Below, piece by piece: positions 34,143-42,669 of a stretch of 54,843 nt of DNA. The DNA is taken from assembly GCF_005889715.1 (NCBI RefSeq), contig NZ_VCKW01000019.1, forward strand, positions 1 through 54,843, given 5' to 3'. The notes under the pieces were generated by a model that searched no databases, was not told the DNA's origin, and worked only from the letters and a program-made list of their open reading frames with translations. The first letter of the stretch is position 1. Every line of letters begins with the position of its first letter. This stretch comes from Actinomadura soli. Its GTDB lineage: Bacteria > Actinomycetota > Actinomycetes > Streptosporangiales > Streptosporangiaceae. Made by a program: the position numbers and the translations under genes.

Positions 34143-34754
34143 ATGCCACGCACCGGACGACCGCGCTCCTTCGACGACGGCCGGGTCGTCGCGGAGGCCC
34201 TGGAACTCTTCTGGCGCCGCGGCTACGCGGCCACCTCGCTGCGGGACCTCAAGGACGGGCTCGGCGTCCTCCCGGGCAGCCTTTACGCCGCCTACGGCGA
34301 CAAACACGGGCTCTTCCTGCGCGCACTGGAGCGCTACGTGGACGCGGCCCGGGAGCAGGCGGCCGAGCTCACCGGCGACGGCGCCGTCCTGCCCCGTGTC
34401 CGGGCCCTTCTCCTGAGCGTTCTCGAAGCCGCGCGGGAAACTCCCGGACGCGGCTGCATGCTCGGCAACACCGCCGCCGAGCTGCTCCCCGCGGACGAGA
34501 CCGCTGGTCGGCTCGTCCATGACGGATTCGGCACTCTGGAGACCGGATTGGCGCAGGCACTCCAGGCCGCGCAGCGATCAGGCGAGGTCCGTCCGGACGT
34601 CGACTGCGGGGCCCAGGCGCGCCTCCTCCTCGCCCTCATGCAGGGGCTCCACGTCCTCGCCCGCGCCGAGGCCGACCCCCGCCGCCTCACCGACGCCATC
34701 GACACCGCGCTCGCCCCGCTGGCCACCGGCCAGGCCGGGCACGGCGCGGCTTGA
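34143..34754 (+). CDS. TetR/AcrR-family transcriptional regulator
   Basis: 203 residues. The DNA-binding domain spans 1-55: GRPRSFDDGRVVAEALELFW, then GYAATSLRDLKDGLGVLPGSLYAAYGDKHGLFLRAL. The rest is a helical ligand domain with one cysteine-containing segment (GRGCMLGNTAAELLP), the GCLxxN-like motif common in TetR proteins that control reductases or oxidoreductases. It should bind the two 24-bp palindromes upstream. Confidence 0.9.
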   Translation: MPRTGRPRSFDDGRVVAEALELFWRRGYAATSLRDLKDGLGVLPGSLYAAYGDKHGLFLRALERYVDAAREQAAELTGDGAVLPRVRALLLSVLEAARETPGRGCMLGNTAAELLPADETAGRLVHDGFGTLETGLAQALQAAQRSGEVRPDVDCGAQARLLLALMQGLHVLARAEADPRRLTDAIDTALAPLATGQAGHGAA

Positions 34755-34779
34755 ACCGGCCACCGGTGGGCGGCGAGGG

Positions 34780-35952
34780 TCAGGAGAACGCGGCGACGCC
34801 GGTGAGCGCCTTTCCGATGACCAGGCTGTGCACCTCGCTGGTGCCTTCGTAGGTGAGCACCGATTCCAGGTTGTTGGCGTGCCTGAGCACCGGGTATTCG
34901 AGGGTGATGCCGTTGGCGCCGAGGATCGTCCGGCATTCGCGGGCTATGGCCAGGGCCTCGCGGACGTTGTTGAGCTTGCCGACGCTGACCTGCTCCGAGG
35001 TGATCGCGCCGGTCTCCTTGAGCCGTCCGAGCCGGATCGCCAGGAGCATCCCCTTGCCCAGTTCGAGGGCCATGTCCGCGAGCTTCTGCTGGGTGAGCTG
35101 GAAGCCCGCCACCGGGCGGTCGAACACGACACGCTCCCGCGCGTAGGCGATCGTGGTCTCCAGGCAGTCGAGGGCCGCGCCGAGCGCGCCGAAGACGATC
35201 CCGAACCGCGCCTCGTTGAGGCAGCCCAGCGGTCCGGACAGGCCGCGGGCGGCGGGGAGCATCGCGCCGGCGGGCAGGCGCACCTCCTCCAGGACGAGTT
35301 CGCTCGTCACGCTGGCGCGCAGGGACAGCTTCTCCGCGACGTCGCGGGCGCTGAACCCGGGCGTCCCGGCCGGGACGAGGAAGCCGCGGACGCCGTCGTC
35401 CGTGCGGGCCCACACGACGGCGATATCGGCGACCGCGCCGTTCGTGATCCACATCTTGGTGCCGTTCAGCACCCAGTCGCCGCCGTCGCGCCGGGCCGTG
35501 GTGCGCATCCCCGCCGGGTTGGAGCCGAAGTCGGGCTCGGTGAGCCCGAAGCAGCCGATCCGCTCGCCCGCCGCCATCGCGGGCAGCCATTCGTCCTTCT
35601 GCTCGTCCGAGCCGTAGGCCCAGATCGCGTACATGGCCAGCGAGCCCTGCACCGACACCAGGCTGCGGAGCCCCGAGTCCACCGCCTCCAGCTCGAAGCA
35701 GGCCAGGCCGTACGCGACGGCGCCCGCCCCGGCGCAGCCATGGCCCTTCAGGTGCATGCCGAGCAAGCCGAGGCCGCCCAGCTTCCCGGCCAGCTCGGAC
35801 GCGGGCAGCTCGCCCGACCGGTACCACTCCGCGATGTGCGGCCGCAGTTCCTTGGCGCCGAACGCGCGGACCGTGTCGCGGATCGCCCGCTCCTCCTCGG
35901 TCAGCAAATCGTCGACGCCGAACAACTCCAGGGGACGAACCGCTTCGGTCAT
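34780..35952 (-). CDS. gcdH: Acyl-CoA dehydrogenase, glutaryl-CoA dehydrogenase-like
   Basis: 390 residues from MTEAVRPLELFGVDDLLTEE; the longer frame upstream is a shadow of the CoA-transferase. FAD and substrate signatures: SVQGSLAMYAIWAYGSDEQK, CFGLTEPDFGSNPAGM, WITNGAVADIAVVWAR. The C-terminal LTYEGTSEVHSLVIGKAL carries the catalytic glutamate in YEGT. These match glutaryl-CoA dehydrogenase more than short-chain enzymes. It would convert glutaryl-CoA to crotonyl-CoA and CO2, passing electrons to ETF. The divergent class III CoA-transferase could make its substrate. Confidence 0.85.
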   Translation of the reverse strand: MTEAVRPLELFGVDDLLTEEERAIRDTVRAFGAKELRPHIAEWYRSGELPASELAGKLGGLGLLGMHLKGHGCAGAGAVAYGLACFELEAVDSGLRSLVSVQGSLAMYAIWAYGSDEQKDEWLPAMAAGERIGCFGLTEPDFGSNPAGMRTTARRDGGDWVLNGTKMWITNGAVADIAVVWARTDDGVRGFLVPAGTPGFSARDVAEKLSLRASVTSELVLEEVRLPAGAMLPAARGLSGPLGCLNEARFGIVFGALGAALDCLETTIAYARERVVFDRPVAGFQLTQQKLADMALELGKGMLLAIRLGRLKETGAITSEQVSVGKLNNVREALAIARECRTILGANGITLEYPVLRHANNLESVLTYEGTSEVHSLVIGKALTGVAAFS

Positions 35953-35989
35953 CGCAGGACCCTCCTCAACCGCCCGGGGCTCTAGATCA

Positions 35990-36020
35990 GCACATATCCT
36001 ATTTTGGATCCAGTATTGAT
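35990..36020. promoter_or_regulatory. Candidate GntR/FCD operator in the divergent promoter
   Basis: An AT-rich stretch in an otherwise GC-rich gap includes the palindrome TGGATCCA (36005-36012) with outer AT/AT pairs two bases away on each side. It lies between the dehydrogenase and CoA-transferase genes, where the co-encoded FCD regulator would be expected to act. Confidence 0.4.
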
Positions 36021-36120
36021 TCTCCAATCGGCCGGGGTTAGATTCCCGGCGGTACGTCCAGGCGCGGAGAGTGAGGAGGGCCCACCGGATGCGGACCCGC
36101 GACCCGCGAGGCGGGCGGGC

Positions 36121-37287
36121 ATGACCGAAGCCCTGCGCGACCTGGTCATCGTCGACTTCAGCCGCATCCTCGCCGGGCCGTACGCGACGATGCTGCTCGC
36201 CGACTTCGGCGCCGAGGTGATCAAGATCGAGCGGCCGGGCGGCGGCGATGACACCCGGTCCTGGGGACCCCCGTTCGCGGACGGCGAGAGCACCTACTAC
36301 CTCGCGGTCAACCGCAACAAGCGCTCCATCGCCCTCGACCTGTCCGACCCCGCCGACGCCGCCACGGCCCGCGCGCTGGCCGCCCGCGCCGACGCCGTGG
36401 TGGAGAACTTCCGCCCCGGGACGATGGAGCGGTACGGCCTCGGCTACGAGGAGCTGCGCACGGCCGACCCCGGGCTCGTCTACTGCTCCATCACCGGGTT
36501 CGGCACGGACGGCGGCGCCGACCTGCCCGGTTACGACCTGATCGTGCAGGCGGTCGGCGGGCTGATGAGCGTCACCGGGGACCCGGGCGGCGCCGGGATG
36601 AAGGCGGGCGTCGCGCTCGTCGACGTGATCACCGGCCTGCACGCGGCGCTCGGCGTCCTGACCGCGCTGCGGCACCGCGACGCCACCGGCGAGGGCCAGC
36701 GGGTGGAGGTCTCGCTGCTGTCGTCGCTGCTGTCCGGGCTGGTCAACCACGCCTCCGCGTACGTCGCGGCCGGGGTGGTGCCGGCCGCGATGGGCAACGA
36801 GCACCCCAGCGTCGCGCCATACGAGCTGTTCCCGACCGCGGACCGGCCGCTCGTCATCGCGGCCGGCAACGACCGGCAGTTCCGCTCGCTCTGCGGCGCG
36901 CTCGGCCGTCCGGACCTCGCCGCCGACGCGCGGTTCGCCACCAACACCGCCCGCGTCGCCCACCGGGAACCCCTGAGAAGCGAGCTCACCGCCGCGCTCG
37001 CCGGACGCACGGCGGACGACTGGTTCGCCGCCCTCACCGCGGCGGACGTCCCGTGCGGACCGATCAACGACCTCGCCGGCGCCTTCGGCCTCGCCACCCG
37101 CCTCGGCCTCGCCCCCCGCGTCGACCTGCGGGACCCGCGCCGTCCGCGCCCGGTGGGGCAGGTCGCCAACCCGATCCGGCTGAGCGCAACGCCGGCCCGG
37201 TACCGCACCGCGCCGCCGCGCCTGGACGAGGACGCCGGTGCCGTCCGCGAACGGATCGCCGATCCGGAGCGGGGTGGTCCCGGATGA
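36121..37287 (+). CDS. Class III CoA-transferase (CaiB/BaiF; possible succinyl-CoA:glutarate CoA-transferase)
   Basis: 388 residues from MTEALRDLVIVDFSRILAGP; the upstream extension lacks a fit. Family motifs: GPYATMLLADFGAEVIKIE, KRSIALDLSDP, VVENFRPGTMERYGLGYEEL, and PGYDLIVQAVGGLMSVTGDP with the catalytic Asp in YDLI. Divergent from the glutaryl-CoA-dehydrogenase-like gene, so glutarate activation is the favoured role. The stop overlaps the GntR start (ATGA). Confidence 0.87.
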   Translation: MTEALRDLVIVDFSRILAGPYATMLLADFGAEVIKIERPGGGDDTRSWGPPFADGESTYYLAVNRNKRSIALDLSDPADAATARALAARADAVVENFRPGTMERYGLGYEELRTADPGLVYCSITGFGTDGGADLPGYDLIVQAVGGLMSVTGDPGGAGMKAGVALVDVITGLHAALGVLTALRHRDATGEGQRVEVSLLSSLLSGLVNHASAYVAAGVVPAAMGNEHPSVAPYELFPTADRPLVIAAGNDRQFRSLCGALGRPDLAADARFATNTARVAHREPLRSELTAALAGRTADDWFAALTAADVPCGPINDLAGAFGLATRLGLAPRVDLRDPRRPRPVGQVANPIRLSATPARYRTAPPRLDEDAGAVRERIADPERGGPG

Positions 37288-37970
37288 CCGCGGGCGACCG
37301 GCCCCGTCGGCCGCCGACGGCGCAGCAGTTCGTCCTCGAAGAGATCAGGCGGGCCATCACCAGCGGCGAGCTCCGGCCGGGCGACCCCATCCGGCAGGAC
37401 GCGCTGGCCGCTGAACTCGGCGTCAGCCGCGTCCCGCTGCGCGAGGCGCTCAAGATCCTTGAGGGCGAGGGGCTGGTCGCCTACCGGGTGCACCGCGGCT
37501 ACGGCGTCGTCTCGCTGTCCATGGACGACCTGCGCGAGGTCTACCGGATCAGGGAGCTCCTGGAGGCCGAGGCCGTCCGCCGCGCGATCGGTGAGCTCAC
37601 CGCCGCCGACCTGGACCGGCTCGAAGAGATCCAGCGCGGCGTGGAACGCGCCGGCGAGGCCGGCGACGTCGCCGGGATGGCCGCCGCGAACCGGCGGTTC
37701 CATTTCACGCTGTTCGAGTGTTCGGGAATGCCGCGGCTCGTCCGGCACATCCGCCTGCTGTGGGAGGCGACCGACGCCTACCGCTCGCTCTACTACAGCG
37801 ACGGCGAGAACCGTCAGCGGGTGAACCGCGAGCACCGCGCCACGCTCGCGGCACTGCACGACCGCGACGCCGAAAAGGCGATCGCATCCCTCGACGAGCA
37901 TCGCGCTCACGCGGTGGCGGCTCTGGAACTCGCCTTCAGCGAGGAAACGGCCGCCAAACCCGGGCAGTAA
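37284..37970 (+). CDS. GntR-family regulator, FadR/FCD subfamily
   Basis: 228 residues. The winged helix-turn-helix (EEIRRAITSGELRPGDPIRQ, LAAELGVSRVPLREALKILEGEG) spans about 15-80. The C-terminal FCD helices follow with the metal-binding Asp/His set (REVYRIRELLEAEAVRRA, NRRFHFTLFECSGMPRL, REHRATLAALHDRDAEKA). Coupled to the CoA-transferase, it probably senses the organic acid or acyl-CoA handled by its neighbours. Confidence 0.9.
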   Translation: MTAGDRPRRPPTAQQFVLEEIRRAITSGELRPGDPIRQDALAAELGVSRVPLREALKILEGEGLVAYRVHRGYGVVSLSMDDLREVYRIRELLEAEAVRRAIGELTAADLDRLEEIQRGVERAGEAGDVAGMAAANRRFHFTLFECSGMPRLVRHIRLLWEATDAYRSLYYSDGENRQRVNREHRATLAALHDRDAEKAIASLDEHRAHAVAALELAFSEETAAKPGQ

Positions 37971-37973
37971 TCC

Positions 37974-39164
37974 TCAGGGATTGAGGAAGCCGCCGAGGGC
38001 GGAAAGAATGGTGTCCTTGGTGCCGGGAGCCGACAGCGCCGCCTGTGACGCTGAGGGACGCTTGGCGAAATCCGAGGCCGCCAAAGTATCGGGCAGCCCC
38101 GCCCATCCGGGAAGAGAGGCCAGGTCAGCGGCGAGTCGTTCGAGACGTCCGGGGGCCGCTCCCCGATCGCGCATCCACTGGAAGTTGATCGACAGCGTCG
38201 ACTTGTCGGTTCCCGTGTAAATGCTCCACACGGCGGCCTCATCGTTGCCCATGTGGAACCACGCCGTAACCGAGGGAAGAGCGGCCTCGCCGAAATAGTA
38301 GCCCTGGAATGTCGGATGGGTTTCGGCATGCCGGTAAACGGCCAGGAGAGTGGCGGCGACAGGGGGCGTGCAGTACTTCTTGATGCTTTCGATGAGGCTG
38401 TTCTCGTCCCAGTCGCTGCGCCCGCGGACCAGTACCGCACGTGTGGGGACGGCGGGAGCCTTGCCAAGAGCGTCGGCGCCTTCAGGGGGCCGGTCATAGT
38501 CCGGCGCCGCCATGACCGGGCCCAGCGCCTGGACGATCGCGCCTGCGATCCTTTCCAGCCAGCCGATGGTCTCGACGGCGTTGTCCGCCGTTATCGCGGC
38601 GCGGCCGCCGCTGCTCTGCGGATCGCGGTCCGCGGTATGGGCGATGGCGTTGCGGCGCTGTGCGATCTCCCGCAGCTTCGTCCGTACGACGTCCGCGGTG
38701 ATGTCCGCATCGCCGTCGGTTTCCGCGTTCAGGAGCGCGGCCACCCGTGGCCAGAGATTCACCGTACTGATGTACGCCAGACCTTCCTTGATCTTGTCGG
38801 GGTTCTGGAAGGTCATGAACCCGAAGGTCTGCTCCAGGTGGGCGCGGAATACGGCGTCGAGCGGCTGGTGCTGATGGTGGATCCGCTCGAACAGGTCGAT
38901 GCTGATCGGCAGCCTGCCGAACTTCGGCGGCCGGGCCGCGGCCGGCTGCCGGGCGAGAGCGACGGCGCGGTCGACGATCTCCACCGTCACCCAATGGTCG
39001 AGCGCCGCGACCGCCTGCACCCATGCGGCCCTGTACAGGTCGTCGATGTCGAACGCGCCGACCTGCAGTTGTTCGAGCCGGCGTCCGCCATCGACGAGCT
39101 GCCGGGCATAACCGAGGTTTTGCTGGAACTCCTGGAACGCTTCAGTGGGTTGCTCGATCAGCAC
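37974..39164 (-). CDS. HEPN-domain protein (RiboL-PSP-HEPN-like), putative RNase/defence factor
   Basis: 396 residues. The N-terminal 180 residues are helical: DDLYRAAWVQAVAALDHWVT, then a QTFGFMTFQNPDKIKEGLAY segment and LREIAQRRNAIAHTAD. The last contains the HEPN R-x4-H motif (Arg171-His176) of metal-independent RNases. A separate C-terminal ~150-residue domain (TLLAVYRHAETHPTFQGYYF, SVTAWFHMGNDEAAVWSIYT) is beta-rich and unassigned. HEPN proteins are common in toxin-antitoxin and abortive-infection systems; no antitoxin-like partner is adjacent, and the gene converges with the GntR gene. It could be a stand-alone effector. Confidence 0.7.
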   Translation of the reverse strand: MLIEQPTEAFQEFQQNLGYARQLVDGGRRLEQLQVGAFDIDDLYRAAWVQAVAALDHWVTVEIVDRAVALARQPAAARPPKFGRLPISIDLFERIHHQHQPLDAVFRAHLEQTFGFMTFQNPDKIKEGLAYISTVNLWPRVAALLNAETDGDADITADVVRTKLREIAQRRNAIAHTADRDPQSSGGRAAITADNAVETIGWLERIAGAIVQALGPVMAAPDYDRPPEGADALGKAPAVPTRAVLVRGRSDWDENSLIESIKKYCTPPVAATLLAVYRHAETHPTFQGYYFGEAALPSVTAWFHMGNDEAAVWSIYTGTDKSTLSINFQWMRDRGAAPGRLERLAADLASLPGWAGLPDTLAASDFAKRPSASQAALSAPGTKDTILSALGGFLNP

Positions 39165-39446
39165 GTCATTCCTCGGCTTGATGGTGTGCGAAGTGCGGCG
39201 AACCTACCGGGCCATCGCTTGCGTGACAGAATAGAGGAGCCGGTCCGACCGGGTGGATACAGGCGAGTTCCGGCCACGCGTGCGAACGGAACGCGTCCCG
39301 CGGGCGCGCGGCGGGGCGCGGGCGGATGCGGGCGGCGGGGCATCCGAATGACCCTCATTCCCCTCTCGTATGAGGACTGACGGGCGTTCCCCGGCTGTGT
39401 TCAATCGGGTCCATCGCATTGGAACCGAACATCGGAGGAGACGGCC

Positions 39447-40175
39447 GTGCACGATGACCGCGTTGCGGGGCCCGGGGGACGGACCGTGGTGGTGATCGGC
39501 GGGACCAGCGGGATCGGCGCCGCGATCGCCGGGCGGTTCGCCGCCGACGGGGACCGCGTCGTCGCCGCCGGGCTCGACGCCGGGAGCGCCGCGGGCGAAC
39601 TGCCCGGGACGGTGCGGAGCGTGGAGCTCGACGTCCGGCGGGAGGACGAGCTGCGCGCGTTCCTGGGCACGTTCGGGGAGCTGCACGTCCTCATCAACGC
39701 GGTCGGCATCGTCGCGCGCGGCAGGGAGTTCGAGTCCGAGGTGTTCGCCGACGTCGTCGGGGTCAACCTCACCGGCACCATGCGGAGCTGCCTGGCCGCC
39801 CGCGAGGCGCTGGCCGGTTCGCGGGGCTGCATCGTCAACATCGCGTCCATGCTGAGCTTCTTCGGCGGCGCCCGGGTCCCGGCGTACAGCGCCAGCAAGG
39901 GCGGCGTGCTGCAGCTGACCAAGTCCCTCGCCGTGGCCTGGGCGGACGAGGGCATCCGGGTGAACGCCGTCGCCCCGGGCTGGATCCGCACCGGGCTGAC
40001 CCGCGAGCTGCACGAGAGCGCCGAGACCAGCCGCCGCATCATCGACCGCACGCCGATGCGGCGCTGGGGAACCCCCGCGGACATCGCCGGGGCCGTGGCG
40101 TTCCTCGCCGGTCCCGACGCCGCGTTCATCACCGGCGCCGTGCTCGCGGTCGACGGCGGATACCTGGCCGCCTGA
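39447..40175 (+). CDS. Short-chain dehydrogenase/reductase (SDR)
   Basis: 242 residues, GTG start 7 nt after GGAGGAGAC. Rossmann motif VVVIGGTSGIGAAIA, NAG-equivalent LINAVGIVARG, catalytic Ser in NIASMLSFFGG and YxxxK in YSASKGG. Ends with the usual GAVLAVDGGYLAA. NAD(P)-dependent oxidation of an alcohol or reduction of a ketone; the next gene encodes a cupin dioxygenase of the dihydroxyacetophenone type, so an aryl alcohol/ketone substrate is plausible. Confidence 0.9.
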   Translation: MHDDRVAGPGGRTVVVIGGTSGIGAAIAGRFAADGDRVVAAGLDAGSAAGELPGTVRSVELDVRREDELRAFLGTFGELHVLINAVGIVARGREFESEVFADVVGVNLTGTMRSCLAAREALAGSRGCIVNIASMLSFFGGARVPAYSASKGGVLQLTKSLAVAWADEGIRVNAVAPGWIRTGLTRELHESAETSRRIIDRTPMRRWGTPADIAGAVAFLAGPDAAFITGAVLAVDGGYLAA

Positions 40176-40212
40176 ACCGAATCCCCGAATCCCCGAATCC
40201 CGGAAAGGACCG

Positions 40213-40707
40213 ATGTCCATGGCCGTCATTCCCGTGTCCGGCGCCGTACCGCCGGAGATCGCCGTCGCCGCCGTGCCGGACGACGACCGGGTGTGGGTGC
40301 CGCAGGCGCCGAACGTGTGGTTCCGCCCGCTGATGTTCAACACGGTGACCGGGCAATGGTGCAACCTGCTCAAGGTGACCGCCGCCGGAATCGTCTCCCG
40401 GCACCGGCATCCCGGGGTCGTCTTCGGCTACGTGCTCAAGGGGAAATGGCACTACCACGAGCACGACTGGGTCGCCGAGACCGGCCATTTCGTCTATGAG
40501 CCGCCCGGCGAGATCCACACGCTGGAGGTCCCTCCGGACTGCGCCGAGATGATCACGTTCTTCAACATCACCGGGGCCATGGCCTACGTCGACGAGAACG
40601 GCGAGCAGATCGGCTACGAGGACACCTTCACCAAGATCGACATGTGCCGGGCGCACTACGCGAAGAACGGCCTCGGCGCCGGCTACGCCGACCAATTCGT
40701 CCGCTGA
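40213..40707 (+). CDS. Cupin dioxygenase, 2,4'-dihydroxyacetophenone dioxygenase-like
   Basis: 164 residues. The cupin core has SRHRHPGVVFGYVLKGKWHY and the second motif ETGHFVYEPPGEIHTLEV, giving three histidine iron ligands and a glutamate. WVPQAPNVWFRPLMFNTVTG is characteristic of the 2,4'-dihydroxyacetophenone dioxygenase family, which cleaves an aliphatic C-C bond next to a ketone. Its SDR neighbour could supply that ketone. Ligand choice is inferred. Confidence 0.78.
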   Translation: MSMAVIPVSGAVPPEIAVAAVPDDDRVWVPQAPNVWFRPLMFNTVTGQWCNLLKVTAAGIVSRHRHPGVVFGYVLKGKWHYHEHDWVAETGHFVYEPPGEIHTLEVPPDCAEMITFFNITGAMAYVDENGEQIGYEDTFTKIDMCRAHYAKNGLGAGYADQFVR

Positions 40708-40803
40708 TGACACCTCTAGAGCCCTGACAACCATCTGCACCATTTAACTATCGGTGCGCCGCGGGTAACGTTCTCGACGATCTCGGCTTGTGGGAGGACG
40801 GCC

Positions 40804-41829
40804 ATGGACCTCAGCAGCGCGCATCACTACCGAATCGACTGGATCGCGAGCTTCGTGGCGGTGGCCCGCCACGGCAGCTTCTCCGCCGCCGCCCGGACCC
40901 TCTACCGCTCCCAGCCACGCGTCAGCAGCCACGTCGCGGCGCTGGAACGGCTCGTCGGCCGGCGGCTTGTGGACCGTTCCGTTCAGCCGGCCATCCTCAC
41001 CCCGGAGGGCCGCGGGCTGCTGCCGCACGCCGAGGAGATCATCCGGAGGCTCGACCTGCTCGCCGAGACGGCGGCGGGGACCGTGTGCGGGACGGTGCGG
41101 CTGGGCTGCTACCCGAGCGTCGCGGCGTACCTGTACCCGCGGGCGGTGCGGGCGCTGCGGGACACCCATCCGCAGGTGCGTCTGGTGCTGCACGAGGGCC
41201 CCAGCCTGGAGATCGGGGACCAGCTCGCGGACGGCGGCGTCGACCTCGCCGTGCGCCCGCTGCACCCGCTCGTCAACTCCGACCAGGTGACCAGCGAGGT
41301 GCTGTGGCGCGAGCCGCTCGTCGCCGTGTTCCGGGCCGACCACCCGCTGGCCCGCGAGCCGGAGGTGACGCTGGCGCAGGCCGCCAGGCTGCCGGTGATC
41401 AGCATCGGGGAGAGCGACGACGGGCACGGCCGGCAGTACGAGACCAACCTCGCGTTCGCCAACCACGGCCTGCACCCGGTGATCAGCGAGCGCACCAACC
41501 AGCCGCAGACGCTGATCTCCCTCGTCCGCCACGGCCTGGGCGTCGGCATCACGAACGCGCTCGCCATGACCACGGCCAACACCGACGGTGTCTGCCTGGT
41601 CCCGGTCGCCGGCGCGGGTTTCGAGCGCGTCGTCGCCGCCTGGTGGCGGCTGGGCGAGGGCGTGTCGCCCGCCGTCGAGGCGGTGCGGGACTGCCTGCGC
41701 CGGCTCGCCCCGCCCGCGTGGCCCTGGCCCGCCACCACCACGGCCCGGCCGGACGCCGCCACAGACCGGCCCGACGCCGCTACGGACCGGCCGGACGCCG
41801 CGCCGCCCTCGCTGCCGGCGGCCGTTTAG
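40804..41829 (+). CDS. LysR-family regulator (paralogue 1)
   Basis: 341 residues. The HTH lies at the N terminus (WIASFVAVARHGSFSAAART, YRSQPRVSSHVAALERLVG). The effector domain includes TNQPQTLISLVRHGLGVGIT. The C terminus has a near-perfect repeat (RPDAA T DRPDAA T DRPDAA) encoded by a minisatellite at about 41750-41805, absent from its paralogue at 47853. It precedes the aldolase-kinase-ABC operon on the same strand and probably controls it. Confidence 0.9.
   Translation: MDLSSAHHYRIDWIASFVAVARHGSFSAAARTLYRSQPRVSSHVAALERLVGRRLVDRSVQPAILTPEGRGLLPHAEEIIRRLDLLAETAAGTVCGTVRLGCYPSVAAYLYPRAVRALRDTHPQVRLVLHEGPSLEIGDQLADGGVDLAVRPLHPLVNSDQVTSEVLWREPLVAVFRADHPLAREPEVTLAQAARLPVISIGESDDGHGRQYETNLAFANHGLHPVISERTNQPQTLISLVRHGLGVGITNALAMTTANTDGVCLVPVAGAGFERVVAAWWRLGEGVSPAVEAVRDCLRRLAPPAWPWPATTTARPDAATDRPDAATDRPDAAPPSLPAAV
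41750..41805 (+). repeat. 18-bp-type tandem repeat in the LysR 3' end
   Basis: Three diverged copies of a unit coding for D/A-R-P-D-A-A. The repeats extend only the C-terminal tail, so expansion would not disturb the fold. Confidence 0.55.
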
Positions 41830-42006
41830 CCGCCGGCATCCAATTGTCGAATAACCGCATTCGAGCTCCACCCTTATCCGCTCCGATAATCCGCTTCTAC
41901 GGTTTCTGTAGCCGCGCCACCGAGCCGGTCGCGCCGTGCCGGGAATTCGTCTCCGGAATGTTGCGCCTCGCAGGGAACGCTTTGCAGAGAACGGAGCCCA
42001 GACGAC

Positions 42007-42666
42007 ATGACCACGACGCTTTCCGCCGATATCATCACCGCGTTCCGGTCGATCTCCACCGCCTCGGTGGCCGACGCGGTGGAGCTCGGCGGCCGACGCG
42101 GCTACCTGTCCGGCAGCGTCCGGCAGATGCTCCCCGGCGCGGGACGGCTCGTCGGCCCGGCGGCGACGGTGCTGGAGGTGCCCTCGCCCGACCCGGCCCC
42201 GCCGGCGCACGCGTTGCGGGCCATCGACGAGTCGGAGCCGGGCAGCGTCGTCTGCATCGCCGCCGGTGGGGCGGACGTCGCGCTGTGGGGCGGCCTGATG
42301 TCGGCCGGGGCCGTGGCCAACCGGGTAGCGGGCGCGGTGCTCGACGGCGGCGTCCGCGACGTCGAGGAGATCCGCCGCGACTACCCGGACTTCCCCATCT
42401 ACGCCCGCGGGAGCGTGCCCGCGACGACGGTCGGCCGCTACCGCACGGTGTCCCTCAACGAGCCGGTGGAGCTGGGCGGCGTGGCGGTGCGCCCCGGCGA
42501 CCTGATCGTCGCCGACGCCGACGGGGTGGTGTGCGTCCCGTCGGAGAGCGTCGCCGCGGTGCTGGAGGCGGCGCTGGAGATCGAGCGGCGCGAGCGGGAG
42601 CAGACCGCGCTGATCCTCGAGTCGGGGTCGCTGCGCGGCGGCATCGAGAAGCACGGCCGGATCTGA
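42007..42666 (+). CDS. RraA-like class II pyruvate aldolase (HMG/CHA aldolase family)
   Basis: 219 residues, with GGAG before the ATG. ISTASVADAVELGGRRGYL, then GLMSAGAVANRVAGAVLDGGVRDVEEIRR, carrying the G-x-R-D metal and substrate motif that separates true aldolases from RNase E regulators. Members cleave 4-hydroxy-2-oxo acids to pyruvate. Directly upstream of a sugar-acid kinase, so it may cleave a keto-deoxy acid or its phosphate. Confidence 0.85.
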   Translation: MTTTLSADIITAFRSISTASVADAVELGGRRGYLSGSVRQMLPGAGRLVGPAATVLEVPSPDPAPPAHALRAIDESEPGSVVCIAAGGADVALWGGLMSAGAVANRVAGAVLDGGVRDVEEIRRDYPDFPIYARGSVPATTVGRYRTVSLNEPVELGGVAVRPGDLIVADADGVVCVPSESVAAVLEAALEIERREREQTALILESGSLRGGIEKHGRI

Positions 42667-42669
42667 GCC

